64,000 nucleotides of DNA, taken from NCBI RefSeq assembly GCF_028858725.1, contig NC_084768.1:32766664-32830663 (forward strand), written 5' to 3'. Positions 35,051-49,410 of this stretch are shown here, in pieces. Source of the DNA: Colius striatus. Lineage: Eukaryota; Chordata; Aves; Coliiformes; Coliidae. The notes under the pieces were generated by a model. That model saw only the letters and a list, made by a program, of their open reading frames with translations, ran no database searches and had not been told where the DNA came from. Every line of letters begins with the position of its first letter. Positions within the stretch are counted from its first letter, which is position 1. Both the position numbers and the translations under genes were made by a program.

Positions 35051-38000
35051 ATTAAATACCTTATGCAGAGAATTAGCTGCAACACCGGTGACTAAGGCAG
35101 AATTCTTCCTTGGGTGAAAAAATTCAATGTAGGAGTAACGTGCTCTTTCCTCAGGGCAAATGGGAACGCAGGATGTGAAGATAATCTATAGATAGGTACA
35201 TACATGTTGTGGAGTAGGAATCTCCTTCGTTATTTTCCCTCCATATCTGTTCTTTCTTTTATAACTCCAATGGTGTGTGTAAAGTACTTCATAAAATAAA
35301 TGTATTTAATGTTAGTTTAACTGAGAACATGGAGAGGGAAAAAAGAAAAGACATAACTCTAACAGAAAGGCTATAGATATCTTCTTGGCTTGCAGATATC
35401 TTCTTCAGCACTGTTTCCATGGAAATTATTTATAGTGCCTGGAGGGAGTGAAGTGCAGGTCACAGATCCGCAGAGCGACAGTAGGCTCTCAGCCCAGTTA
35501 GGCAGAATCTGACAGCAACAAATGGGAATGTCTTTGAATGGAGCTCTTCTGCTTTCAGAGGAAAATGTAATCTCCTGTAAAAATGTGGCTTTGAAAGAAA
35601 AATATTAATCTCTGTGGCAGTTTGGGGTGAAATTGGAACCAAGAGCTGTCGGTTTTCATAATGAAAACAGCTTCAAACTCACTTCCCTCCATGCCCCTTC
35701 CCCTTACAGCTTGAAGTCATTAAGAGTCTCATCACATTTATTAGAACAGAATTCTAAGTACCATTTTGAATAATCACCATGTATTCCAGTTTGGCTAATT
35801 ATTTTAGCCCTTGAATTTCTGCCTGGGATATGCTAAACCAGCACAAAACAGAAATCTGGCCAATGTTGTGGATGTTGCCAACCACTAAGGTGCACATTCT
35901 GCACTGTTTTAATGTTGGAAAATTACAGAAGAGAGCTAAACACACATGGAATGTTTTAATACATTTGTGCATGTATTTATGTATAACATATATGTATAGC
36001 TTTTCTTCTTTGAAAGTTACAAAAGTACAAGATATAACAACTTGTGTGACCGCCTTTTGTGGCAATGAGCACTTACTACATAGAATATGTAAAGGGAGGT
36101 GAACAGAGACATGGGCTGAAGCTTGCAGACATGCCATACCTACTGGCTGTATCCAGCAGATGTCCTATGTGCAGTGACAAAATGTCAGTATTGCACATTA
36201 ACTTTCTTTCATTTTAGGTCTTTTTTTTTTTAATGGAAAGAGAACTTTTTACCATTCTAAAATTGTCTGGAAATGAAGGGAAAAGTGTATAGAACTTACT
36301 GATCCTTTGCACTTTTTTCAGTTGGCTGACATGATGTAACACCAGCTCATGCAGCCTGTGGATCTCTCCTCATCATAGGTTCTCAGAGGTAAAAAATGAT
36401 TGAACTTCCAATCCCATAGCAATGTTGTGACAAGGTCTCTCTGCTCTGTCTGTCTTTTAGGCTGCACCACTACCACGCGTCTGTTAATTTGTATTCAATT
36501 GGAAGATACCCTTCAAATTAGCACAGTGTTTCCAACAGTTCAATTCGGTAGGCCTCTTTAGCACTCAGGTGTAAAATCTTAGAGGTGTCTGTTGGCTGGA
36601 GGTTAAATATTATCCTCAACCTAGAAATTCAGCACTAACCTCATTAATCTGTTTGAAACCATCTGTCATAAAAAATGTGCAATATGTGGTATCACTTTCC
36701 CCCCCCTTTGGCATTTGATAAAGAATTTTTAATCTCGGAGAAATAAGTTGTTAACTTCAGGAATTTTGCAGCTGTGCTTTTACCAGTTTGGTGTCTTGGC
36801 TGATATTCATTAAGATTGCTGTCATTAAAAGAGGTTCAGCTTGGAATGTCTTTTATATAGCAGTAAACAATTCTTTTGGTGTCATCTTCTCCTGTTGGAC
36901 GGACTGTTCTGAACAGCAGTATGCACAAAGCTGTTTTTCCTAGGACATCCTCTTGGGGAAAAAAATGAGCAAAACAAAAGCAGCCCATATGCTCCCTTCC
37001 TGTGCAAAATGTGTTCAGATTCCCACAGTGGTATGGAGTGGGTAGTGGAATGAAACATGTGAAATGTGCTGGGATCTGCCCATGCACGTTGTGCTCCATT
37101 GTGACAGGCAGGGATGGAACACAGAGAGCAGCAGGAGTTGCTTCCCAACAGACATGGTGAAGGGAAGACTGAGTACTTAAGTACTTGCTATAGTATTAAA
37201 GAGAGTGTCTGTATGGATATCTAGGACACCATACCATTACAGGCTGAATGCCAGACTCTGCCTCTAAGGATGTTAAGGACGAGAATTTCATCTGTTGTTA
37301 GCATTGATGGTGTTATAAAGATGTGTATTCATTAGCTCTCCAAGACTTAGTTTGACATTGGTGGTAATAACCGTTGTAAGAAAAAGCACTGATGCACCGT
37401 TCTGGCTGCCTGGATGGGGCACATTTGGGTGTTTCAACATTCCTTCTGCACATTCAGTAGTGTACTTAGATCCATGCTGAGCCTCTTGTATAGCTACAGA
37501 AAAGAAACCTTCATTTTCCTCACAACAAGCAAGATGGGTGACTTCACCTCTCAAGATGCATCCATTTGTTACCTTTTCTCATTGTGCTTTGAAGCTGTTT
37601 CTTGGTAAGAGAAATGACAATGACAGTCTTCTGAGAAATGAATTTCCAGCAGATCATTAATCAGCAATATTGGTTTTGCTGCAGGTCTTTTACACAAACC
37701 TGTCCAGCACTGTAGAAAACTCCTTTTTTGTTACTTTTGCAGATGGAAATAAAGAGATATTGTTTCTGACTACATGCTGCCCTCAAATCTCCATGCATGG
37801 CATTGCTGTGGTAATTCACTAAGTGCTTGCTTATTTTTTTAATCTATAAAAATCCTGACTGTAAATCAGAGCCCAGAGTGTGTATCCCAGGAGAAGCACT
37901 AAAATATGGTTTCATAAGAACAGAGCACTGTTTTTAACTCCAACATCTCCTTCTATTCTGATGATATCTTTATTCCTTCAATTGGGTAGCATCTAGATTC

Positions 38001-41000
38001 GTGTTCCATTGTAGTAATGCCAGAATAACGCTGAGTGGTTTAGATGCCATCGTTGTGATGACGTTTTGACTTCTTATTATCTTATAAATTGCTAAGAAGG
38101 GGTTTTGAATTAATAATTGGTTAGCAAACTGGTGTTTTAGTTTAGTAGCCGTTGTCTTCTTTGTGTAGGGGCTGAAAGCAAGTGCCTGCTAGAAATTAGT
38201 GCAATGGTTAGCTTTACAGTACCATGAGAAGAGAAAGGCAAGTCTCTCCTGATGAAAACCTTGCAATGAACTATTTTTTCCTGATGTGCTAATTGAAGCT
38301 GAGCAATGAAAAAAGATTTGAGCTTGGCAGTGATTAGTGCAAACTCTCACAAAAACCTGTACCCACTTCTGAAAATGTTACTAGTCTGAATGGCTTCCTT
38401 GGCTTTTGTTTTTCATTGCACCAGATTAATCTCATTTGATTTCATCAAAGTGCAGCAAGTAACAAGTAATGTAGAGTCAATGATTTCTTTTCAACCCATG
38501 AGTAGCCATGTGCTTATCAGCCAAGCAGGAGAGTACTGCCATTAATGTGGAAAATGCTTCCACACTCAGTTTTGCCTGGTACTGTCTCTTTTTTTTTCAA
38601 TTATTTAGGTGAGCAGGCAGAGTGAGCCTGCTGAAACACATTTCATATAGATTACTTTATAAATGAATGTAACACAAATTTGTTAAGATGGACATCCCTG
38701 ATGAAATATTCAGGAGAGATTTGGTTGTTCTGTGCAGTTCTCTAGTAGCCATTACTGTGCAGCAGCTCTACAGAGACATAAAATATACAATACCAGAGAT
38801 TTTCTTATAGTGCTTCAGCTTCGCTGCTCTTTCTCTAGAGCTTATTTCCCCAGTAGCTCATGCAGAACCATTATGAATAAGCATCTTCGTTTGTTTTTGT
38901 GTGGTCAATCCATACAAGCAGAAATGAGAATAAATGAAAATTGTTGTGCAGTCTCTTGCCCTTGTGAGGAGTGCTTGTTTTTATAGTCATTGTTTTATCC
39001 TTTTGTCTCTAGGATTGTGAAGTATCAGTGCAGTAGCTTGTACTTGTGAGCAAGATTATATGCAATGTACACTGAGCAGTTCTTGGCAAACAGATAATCA
39101 CCTGTCTTTGGCAGGAAGGTGTATGTGAGAGGAAAAGCACCTACTATAAGCTGAAGTAGCCATAGGCAGTGTAGTTACATGGATGTGTCAGTTACCTGTT
39201 GTCCTGTTGACACTTAAAGCTTACATTTTCCATTACAATTCCAGGATAGTTATGGAGCAACCTGACATGAATGGGCTTGGTCAGTCTCTAAACAGAGAAC
39301 ATTTGCAGCTGAAGTCAAATGCAGTCAGTGCTCTTGGGTTCTGTTAATTAAGGCTGACATTGAAGGCATGGGAGAGAAATGCCTAGATAAATTTAAACTG
39401 CCTTCAGCTGAGATCTGTAATAGTAATCACATATGGAAGTGCATGAAGCAGAATGATTACCTTTTCTCATTATGACTCAGGCCCCACTCTGGCTTGTGCT
39501 AAGGCCTGGTTTGTATGAGCAAGTGGATATCTCATCATTTGCACTGGGAAGGCAAAAGTAACCAGATCTGATGCAGGTTGCCACAACAAGCACAATGAAG
39601 TTGCATGGAAGCTTTAGAAAATGGAATGCTGTATGTGTGGTGTTGGAGTGAGCAGGCAGAATGCAGGACATGCAGCTCTATTCCAGTTGCCTGCTTTAAG
39701 GAAACAATGTTCTGGCTATCTGGTCCACCGGCTGTAAACACACCCATTGCTGCACTGTACTGCTGCTGTTGGTAACCGCGAGAAAGAAAGAGAAACTTTG
39801 TCTCCCAGGACTGTAGCAAACAATACTCCTGCACTGGAGTGGGGACTATGCCTCCAGGCACATTATCTGGGCTCTGCACTGGTAGGAAATGAGTGATAGG
39901 CAGATAATTTAACCACTCCTGCATTTGTGTTTCAGGTAACTGCCTCTGGGGTTTGTGGGTTTTTTTGACTCCTCCTTCTGGTCGATTGGTCTTTCATGTT
40001 TAACTTTCCTGTTCTCATAAGTTCCTGTGATGTCTAATAAACCTGGCAGGGGGAGCACGTTACTGTCAGGAGCACAAATTGCTTCTCAGTAAGTCTGTTC
40101 CTCTAAGCTAAGGTTTAACAACATTGATGCATGAAACAATATCAAGTAACACCGAATGTGTTATTGCAGGTAAGAGATTAGTGTTTCAGCACAACACTTG
40201 TACTTTGAGCCTCTTCTTATTCCTCTAAAATGTTGGTAACTTTCTCAGCAGAGTTAAGGAGCAAATGAGAGCTGTACTGGGTTCAATAAAGTGCTGTGAG
40301 GGGTTATTTAGTTCAGTGGCTTCTGCTTGTTGCACACTTTTCTGAGATTTTTCCTTTGTTTTCCTCAAAGCACATTTCACTTTGATTTACTCTTTATGTT
40401 TCCTAATTGAAGCTGATGATCTTCTTTAACACTGCTTTGTCAGACTGTTAGGTTAAGCAGTGCCAAAATATACTAGCGGCTTTGTTTTGAAATCCAGTGG
40501 CTAAAGTTACTCGACAAACGAAGCCTCTGCGCAAAAGTTAGTGGAATTAAACCAGAGCTCTGACTTGACTCTCACAGCTCAGCACTGAAAACCATTTGTC
40601 CATTTACTTGTCCTAGCTCACAGCTTAGGATTGTTCAGCCTTTAACCTGGAGAACTCTGAGCTACAGGACAAATGATTTGTGTCAGAAGTTCAGTAGAGG
40701 TGATCATGGAGACTTTACACAGAGAATGTTTGTTTTGTTTTGGGGGTATTTTTACCTTCCTGGTAATGGAGTAGTATGTTAGTTAAAATCTCTCCTTTGT
40801 CACAGGTGAAGGTCCCTATTTTTATACAATAGTGTCCAGCACTGTTTGAAAGTATGCAGTTACTCAGAAACTTCTATTCTTTGCTTCTCTCTGAGCCTCT
40901 GTAGTGCCCTTGCAAACAAACCTGTACCTGCTATATCGACTCTCTAATCTAGCTGTAGTACTGTTTGCATTCTTCCTCTTACTGCTCATATTTACATTTC

Positions 41001-44000
41001 TATTTTCCTTACACCATACCTTAGCTAAAAGCTGCCTGGTTTGCTGCCAGCCTTCCCCCAAAAGAAGGAAATGTTTCAGGTCTGAGTACCCAGAGTGATG
41101 TGTTCATTGTGACTGTGTTTACTCTGTAGGTGCTTGCAATAAATACCATAACCTGTCAAGGTTTGTGACTTCAACAGAACAACTAGAAAGATCCAGCTGA
41201 GAACTTGAGGCTGTTTCATATCAGTATTAACTTATGGATGTCAGGGAATTGACCTTGTGTTTCTAACATCTAGATTTCTTGTGCTATTCTATGAATCAGG
41301 AAGGATTTGAGAATCCAGCTGTGTTTCTTCACTAGTACAACTGTGCTCTTTGATTCCATTGTTGTTTTCATCTCTTTCTTTAGTCTTTCTACCTGGCTTC
41401 AGTGTTGCTATGTCTACCAACCGGGTCTCTAGCTAACTGTCAGGAAATATTAACAGAAAGTGTTTGAGAAATGGATGATTGGGTTGTACAAGATAACCAT
41501 AGTGGGCTCTGACAGAATGTAAAAGCTTGTACTTGTTACCAGAACACTCTTCTGGTTTCCAGCATAAACGCCAGCTAATGCGTGTGCTCCAAAGACCTGC
41601 CTGCCGCAGACACTGGGTTTGGAAATGAACTCTCCCTGCCAGTTGCTGCGTGCTTAGCCTGTCTGTCATCATCCCTCCCAGCCTTTTTTCCCCCAATGAT
41701 TGTGCATTTTACACAAGTGCAAAAGAGAAGTGATGGAAAAGTCCTTTTGTGCATAAGACACTCTACAGGCAGCTCACCTGCTGGAAACGAAACAATTCTG
41801 CGTTTGTGACAATTATCTCCTCTGCATGTGACGTTTGTTCCACAGAAGGTGAGGTTGTGGGCATGGAGCTCTTATTTGCTGATGCATCAGTTAAAGTGAA
41901 TAAAAACGTGATTTTGTGGATGGTTTAAACCAAGCCAAGCAGTTTTCAGTAAAAACTGTTTCTTTATAGCAGAGCAGGACATTGTTTTTCCATCCTATAA
42001 ATATTCACTATTTAAACACCTTCTTTATCATAATGAAACTTGGACCCTTGAAAATACTGATGAACTTGTCTTGTGGAAAAAAGGTAGTCAGGAAAATGGC
42101 AACATTTAATTCAAATGGCTTTTGAATAATGAATGAAATTTGTCATCCCTATATCATATTATACATTTTCATGCTCAGATATGAAAGGAAATTTTAACCA
42201 AACCCAGTATTTTCTGTGTTTTTAAAAACCAGCCTGTTTGGGTATCCAGAGAGGTTTTTCTGTTTCTCTTAAACAAGAAATCTGTTAAAACTCTTTCTTT
42301 TCCACAAAATGTTTTTGCTCTGACAATGCCATGCTTTTAATTGGAAATATTAGTCAAATAATTCTCCTCTACCTGCAGCACAGACTTTACTCTGACATCC
42401 ATTTCTGATCCAACTGATACTAGTTTTGTTTAATTTGGCTTAATTAAAATGACAGTCCCATGCACATGAGACAATCTGATTGTGCTTAGTAGGCAACTTG
42501 TGCAGTACAGGAGCACTTTCTCTGGGCATTCACTGGAGTTATTTTCTGGATCTCAGATTCTGAGATGCTGGCTGGATTCTGAAGGCCTTTCACATATACT
42601 ATGAGACGACTGTTTTCCTCATGGTACTGTCTGCAGCTCAGCCATGGCCTCACGTTCTTCTAGGTAACTACTGGGATTCCTAGTTTAGATTTCAAATCCT
42701 TGCTTGTGGAATCAAAAGAGCCAGAGTTACAGTTGTGCTCTTTACGTGTATTGTGTGGCTCTATACTGTGGCCTGCAACCCGCCTGCATACAGGCAGTCA
42801 CCCACAAAGTGGCTCTAAAGGCTCTTGTTCTGCTACAGCAGATATTTCTGCTAGTTCAGTTCATAACATCTATCAGCTGTCATAATTTTTCCTCACTTGT
42901 TTTTAAATTATGATACTTCTAAGAAAAGTAAAGCTTCGGGCTCTTGGTTAAGCATTCATGAGAGAAGCATCACCTGAGCGTTTTATAGGGGATTGCTTGT
43001 AGGACAAGAAAGTGTCAAACACAGCCAGTGTGTTCTGCTTCAGAAATTCATAATGTTTCTGTGGCACCAGTGCTTGGTTTTGGTGGCAATGCTGGTTTCT
43101 GGCTGTCTCCTCTAGACTCATTTCTGATGACTCCCTTGGGCACTACACCATGCTGATACCACGGTGGTTGTGGCAAGGGGATGACTTCTTCAAGGGATGT
43201 TTTTGTGTCTTTATGGAAGAAGAGAAGTTACTGTAGCTCAGAACTTTTTCTGGCTCCACAGGCTCCAGTTTCAACAGGTTCTCTCCAAAATGTACTAGGT
43301 TGATACGGACCTTAAATTAATGATTCCCAGGCAGAGTGGGTAAATTTTCTGCCAAAGAAAGCAAGTTATGAAAGTTTTGCTGTTTCACAACATAACATGG
43401 TTAGCACTTCATAGGTGTGACAAATCCTGATCTTCAAATGGATTAAATCTGCCTCATGGACATCATGGGCTCAGATCTGGTCCTCTTGGCTTAAAATTAA
43501 AATATTAAGGAGAGGATTTAATGTAAATCCTTACTTAAGAGTGTTAAAGATTAAAATGAGTTCTGGTTAGCATAAATCTTCCAGTTTCTGCTCCCTCACA
43601 GCTGCCCACAGGTTCCATCTTTTAAGAATCAGCATGGAGGGATTTCATTAGTTCATCAGAGCTTGTTGGGATAGCCCACTGTGAATAGCAAATCTATCAT
43701 GACTTCAGGCTATTTGGCTCCCCAAGCAGGGAATCATAATCATTGTGCATTTGCCAGTGCCTGGGAAACTCCTGTAATGATTAGATTTTGTCAAGTAATT
43801 CTAAAGTTCCCTTCTTTGTGTGATCCTTCCCATCTCAGAGAAGAAGCTCTAGCTATTTTTTCTTTTAAATTGAAGCTCATTATTTGCAAAGTTATTGCAA
43901 ATACAAGTCTCTAAATAAATAACCTACATGTCATCCAGTGCTTTCACAAACTCCAATAGAAGGTGCAAGCATCCAGTGCTTTTGAAAATGAAGTAGTGCT

Positions 44001-47000
44001 TCATTGGAATGGGTAGCTAAAATGTAATTGCCTTCAGTTGAACCATGAATCCAATCTGCATATTTCAATGTGCATTATAATAGAGCCTGGACACCAGCTG
44101 TCTGTGTGTGCCATTTGTGCTCTAAAATGTTGGCCTCATAGCCCACTTCCAAAAGCCCAGTTCTGAACATGTGGACAGTTTTTCTCAACTGGGAAAATGA
44201 TCTACTAATTAAACATCTAAATGTGTGCTGTGTTAGCATTCTTCAGAGCTTTGGTATAAAGTTATATCAGCAGTAAAACTGTCACCTCTCTTAAGGAGAA
44301 ATGATCAAGGTTAAACCCATCGTGTCTTAGTACTAGTATTGAACCGTTTGGCTGTTAATGCCATTTAACTTTCCACCATGACTTGGGTGGAAACGATCAG
44401 CACTCTTAAGAGATGCCAAGCTAATGCTGCCTTAGCTCTGATCACTCTTGTGGTTATGAGGAAAAGGGAAAACATTGCAGGCTCACAGGAGCAGAAGGGA
44501 AGAACGTTTCTGCATTGGAGTTCTTGCTTTTCAAATGAATTTGAGAACACGTGTGTGCTGCAAAGTATTGTGTTTTAACCAGCTCTTCACATGGAGGTAT
44601 TTCCAATGATGTTCCCTCTTCATAAGACATTTTAACAACACCAAATTATTTTCAAAAATAATAATTTCAGGCTGTGCCTTTGTGGCTGGGTGGATGGATG
44701 AATATGTCATTGCATGCAACAGGCACCTACGCTCACAGAGCTGGCAGGCTCGTGCTGTTAGTGTTATTGTTTCCAAGAGTCTGCTGTTGTTAGGAGAGTT
44801 CTTACAGCAGAAGGCATTTAAGATGTTTTTATTTCAGTAGAGCTGAGGTTTCGTGTGACAGTGTGCTGAGTAACTGTATGTATGAGTACTGGGCACAATG
44901 TTTAATGCTAATTTTTGGAGAGGAATATTGAAAGCCTTGCTGTTCCCATTGATATTGCATCAGTTTTTCTACCATATTGTACCTTTCTGCAGTCACTTGT
45001 GACAATTTTATCCTAAACCTGTGGCAGTTATCCTTGATAGCTGCCGTATGAAGTGAGAGACACTGTACAAAGTGTAGAGACAAGGAGCAATTCTGGCAAT
45101 ACTGAGAACCTTGTTGGTATAGGATTACTCAAACGCAATGTAATCCTTCAGCAGAAATGTACATTTGGGTTGTAGTGTTGTAAATCACCTTACAGCTCAA
45201 TGTCAGGTACCACAAACTTCATCCTGGGCACTACAGTTTTCTGTCAGCTGTGTGTGTCCTCACTTTGAGATGACATACTGTATTTTAATGATCATACTCT
45301 GATCAAGGATAGTGGACATCAGGCTAGGGCAGTTTAGAATACTCAATCACACCTGCACTTCCCTTTGTGGGTTGGTGTGCTGGTGCAATACGGTTCCAGT
45401 CCTGATTTTCCAGCCGTGCTGCTCTCACTGAAGCTACTCAGAGTTTTACCACTGATGGAAGAAAATTGTATTTATGAATTGTTTTCTAGTTTACACTTGA
45501 CTACCTCTGTATATCGTTTGACAGCAGTCTGTTTATGCCTGTATGTGGGCCCTAGCCTGTCCTTCATGGATGAGATCCATGGAGACACATTATGGGATCT
45601 GTGTGAGCCTCTGGAAGTGCTTAAAAAGCTTTCTAAATTAAATGTCGTCTCTAAATGAGCCATCTGGTCTGCCAAAGAAATAACTCACCTCAGTGAGTGC
45701 TTTATTGAGAACCACTGAATAAAAATATTAACTGCATTGTATTCTAAAAGTGAAGCAGGAGCATGAAAAATCACCCTGAGGAAAGCAGAAAGAAGTTTCA
45801 AGTACAAACACACACACACACACACTAATGTGTATTCAGCTTGTTGTCTTGGGTTTTCCCGTAGTGTGAATGGAAGCAGGTGGGCACCAGGAGTTAACGT
45901 TTGTTTCTTCTTGCAAAAGAGGGAAGTCTTTAGATTTTTCTGAAGTTGTGAGTGATTTTAGTGTGAAACTTGCTGCTGAAAAGCATCAAGAAATGTAGTA
46001 TGCTGAAGAGGAAGAGGCAGAACTCCTCGTTCTCACGTTATAGTGTGGAAATATTCTGCTAGCAAGTGGGAACTGTAAATCGTAGCTGCATCCCTTATTG
46101 AACCACAACCCACCTGTAAGCTGTGCTGCTGGAAATTAGGGTACTGAATCTTGTGATCATTGCCAGTGGAAGCAAGGGATGAAGATGGAGCTGGCAGCTG
46201 TGGAGATGGAGTAGATGGACAGAGAAGTGAAAAAAGAGAAGGGAAATTTTTGGAGCAGTTATATTAAAATACTGGCTTTGTTTTGATTTTCTGCTCTGTA
46301 GAAACGAGCGGCAAAGCCACAGGGAAAGCAAATGTGGTTTCACTTCATCTGTTATGAAAACACATAGAAGTGTTCCTATCTTTAGCTAATTACAGTTAGA
46401 AACCCTTTTAATCGTAACTAAGGCCAGTTAAAAGATAACAAATGTTGAGCTTTGTAGTTATAACTACAAAAATTAATCTCATGACAGATGTGAGTTGAAG
46501 ACATGAACCTAAAATGAAGATATCAAATGTTTCATTAAATTCTTGCTATGCATCATTAATTCAGTTCTGAAACAGCTCCTAAAAGTGAAAAGGAAGAAAG
46601 AATACATAAATAATACTGGTGTGGGGCACTTTACCCCACATTAAATCACTGTTCTGCACAGGCTGTAACAGCTAATGGTGATCATGTCAGCCAGACCAAT
46701 GTTAAATATGCACAGCTTTGCTCTTCTTCCAAGAGTTGTGGGTCCTTTGCTTTGGGTTTTTGATTTTGTTTGTTTGTTTTGGGTTTTTATCTGTAATACA
46801 ACATTACCCACAGGGTTGCAGTAGATGTTTTAGCAGGCTTGATCCCATGTGAGCAGAAGTCTGGAGTGTTCTGTGGTCACTATCATGCACTCATTAAACA
46901 TAAAATATCTGGGTTTTTTTTGCTGCTTTTTTCAAGTTTATTTCATTTATTTTGAAGTTTAAAACCGAATCTGTAGGTCATCCTATATTGTGGGTGAGGT

Positions 47001-48296
47001 AAGACTGGATTCTTGGGAATTCTGTCTAAATTTGCAGGGAAATATTAGATGAAGTTTAGAACAATAAACTTACTCTTTAATTTGAATGAGTTTTTCATCT
47101 TAGTGATCACAGGAATGCTGCTTGTGTTTGCTTTTAGCCTAGTTTATATTTTCATGAAGCTCTGTCTTTTAAATAGTAACTAATTGAAGGAATTTTTTTG
47201 CAAATCCCTAATTTTTCAGGCACTCAGCTGCTTTTAATATTCTGCTTCTGCTTCAAATGGGATGCGAAAACAGCTTTTTCATATTTTATGTTTCCCAAGG
47301 TGCCTTTTGGAGTCTTCTGCATGCAGGTCTCTAAACAAGGTCTCATCTGGAACTAGAAAAGGGAAGTTAACATTAATCTTTTGGTGCCATCCTCAAGCAG
47401 TCTGCATTTTAAACGATTAGGAACCACACAGAAATATAATGTCAACTTTGATAATTTTTATTCCCAGCATCCATCTTTTGGGTGCTTTGCAACTGCATCT
47501 TGGAGTGAAAGTGATCACCAGAGTAACGTGGTTTATCAGAGGCATCACAAAATCTTTGTGTGAGTTTGTTAATCTGTAACTCACACGGATTAAAAGAATG
47601 AAAACAAAAATTGTGGCTTTATGCCATCCTTACCTGTGGAGAGGTGGGATGAGCTATCAAGGACAAGTGTTTTACGAAGCCTTAATGTACTCACAGTGAC
47701 AGCTGCAGTTTTTGTCAATCAGAACAGCAAGAACAAGAGCAGCAGTGCTCTATGTTTAGAAGAAGAAAGTTTTTATCATCTTCCCATCCATGACCAAACT
47801 GTAGATGATAACAAGTTTCATAGAACATGCCAAGAAATTCATGGTGGATTTCCTTGCAAGGACTCAAAATAGATAGCAGTAAAAAGTGGCTCTGGTTTAG
47901 GATATCGTAGTCATTTACCATGGCTACATTAAGGCCAGTTTGAATCAGGCCTCATGTGTTACCGTAAAGCCATTGTTTGAGAACCCTCTGAACCATAAAC
48001 AACTGATCAGTTGAGATTTTTCTCACATTATTGTGTTGATATTCCTTCTTGGTCTTATCCTGAGACATTTTTCTCCATCACATCATTCTAGCACTAGTTC
48101 TTGTAACACTTTTCGGTTTTCACTTTGAAGCTCCAGTCAGTCCTGACTGCAAGATACATAGGCACATAGGGCTGGTACTCTTGAAGAACTTTATAAATGT
48201 CAAGAAAACAAAATAAGCTGCATTAGACATGTGTTGTACATATTCACTGTAGCTGATGGTGAAGACAAACTTGCAAAGGCTTTGGTGGTTTTATGG
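35051..48296. other. Long intergenic stretch
   Basis: About 13 kb with no recognised gene. It contains the (CA)n run at 45808, a T/G-rich tract at 46750-46790, and unrecognised open frames at 39535-39924 (minus, 129 codons) and 35799-36137 (minus). Many AT-rich segments with runs of T or A. Confidence 0.55.
45808..45825 (+). repeat. (CA)n microsatellite
   Basis: An uninterrupted CA run of about nine units. Ordinary dinucleotide repeat. Confidence 0.9.
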
Positions 48297-48372
48297 AACC
48301 TGCTTCTGCAGGGAGGTTGGACTAGATAATATCTAAAGGTCCCTTCCAACCCTACTACTCTATGAGTCTATG
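48297..48372 (+). mobile_element. CR1 LINE 3' end fragment
   Basis: Contains CCTGCTTCTGCAGGGAGG, TTGGACTAGATAATATCTAA and GGTCCCTTCCAACCCTACT, ending CTATGAGTCTATGG. A short truncated CR1 tail with some decay in the terminal repeats. Confidence 0.93.
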
Positions 48373-49297
48373 GTTTGAAGGATGCTGAGGGCTGGTGGTG
48401 AGTAAGGAAGAGGTGCACCCTGGATTTTTGGAAATGTTGATTCTTTCATGTCTCTTGTAATAGCCAGCTGGTAACCACAAACACTGCATGTGCATGTTGC
48501 CAGGCTTACATTTCAGCTACAGCGCCTATAAAAACGTGATGGTGCGGTTGTAGGACGATACATTTTAGTTGCTGGTTTTTTATCATGCTCTGTAATTCCG
48601 AAATACTTGGTGACATGATGATTTCAGCCACCAGGTGGATGTGCAGCAGTCTGTCTGCTCTGCCATCAGCCAGGCTGCTGCTGCAGTGCTGCCTAGTAAC
48701 AGGCAGTTTTCAATGCCTTCCTTCAAACCGTTCAATCTGTTTCAGAAACCAGTTCTTTTACCTCAGCGCATTTTGTGAATGTGCAGTAGGCATTTCCCAC
48801 CATCAAGTGAGCTTGTTGGGAAGGACAAAGCTACTCCACCACAGACTGCCCTTTGGCTCCGATCTGAAGCAGCAATCTGCATGCTCGGGTTCAGGGAGCT
48901 TGCTTTGTTCCACTACACTGCACTGCAGTACTCTAATAAAATTGCAGAGACTGAAAGCTGGGTATCATTGGATTTCCTCATTCCTTCTGACTAAGCTGCC
49001 TTCCCAGTAGCCTTTTCCAGGAGTGGAGTCCAGACAGCTGCTGCCGCTTGGCTACGCTGGCGTGTTCAGCAGCTGCACTTGCATTTAGGGTAGTGAAAGC
49101 CTGGAAGCCACTGGAGCATCACTCAGACTCAGTCCAGCTGTGATCAGCTTCGGCATTCTTTTTTTTTTTTTGTATGTTTCAGATGCGTAAGTTAGTAATA
49201 GAACACAAGTCATCATACAGTAATAGCAGCTGATTATTGTCTTAGCCATATGGGGAGGCAGAATAACTGCATTTCAGCTGTGCATTAACATTCCTTC

Positions 49298-49410
49298 CAC
49301 AGAATCATGCAATCTTAAGGCTTGGAAGGGAGCTTGAAAGATCATCTAGTCCAGCCCAACAGGGCCTCTCCAGCACTCTCTCCTAGTCTCCTGTGTAGCC
49401 CCTGCACAGC
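49298..49410 (-). mobile_element. CR1 LINE 3' end fragment (minus strand)
   Basis: On plus it reads CACAGAATCATGCAATCTTA, then GGCTTGGAAGGGAGCTTG, AAAGATCATCTAGTCCAGCC and CAACAGGGCC, which is the reverse complement of a CR1 tail. The left boundary at the AGAATCA repeat is clear; the right boundary is approximate. Confidence 0.9.
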
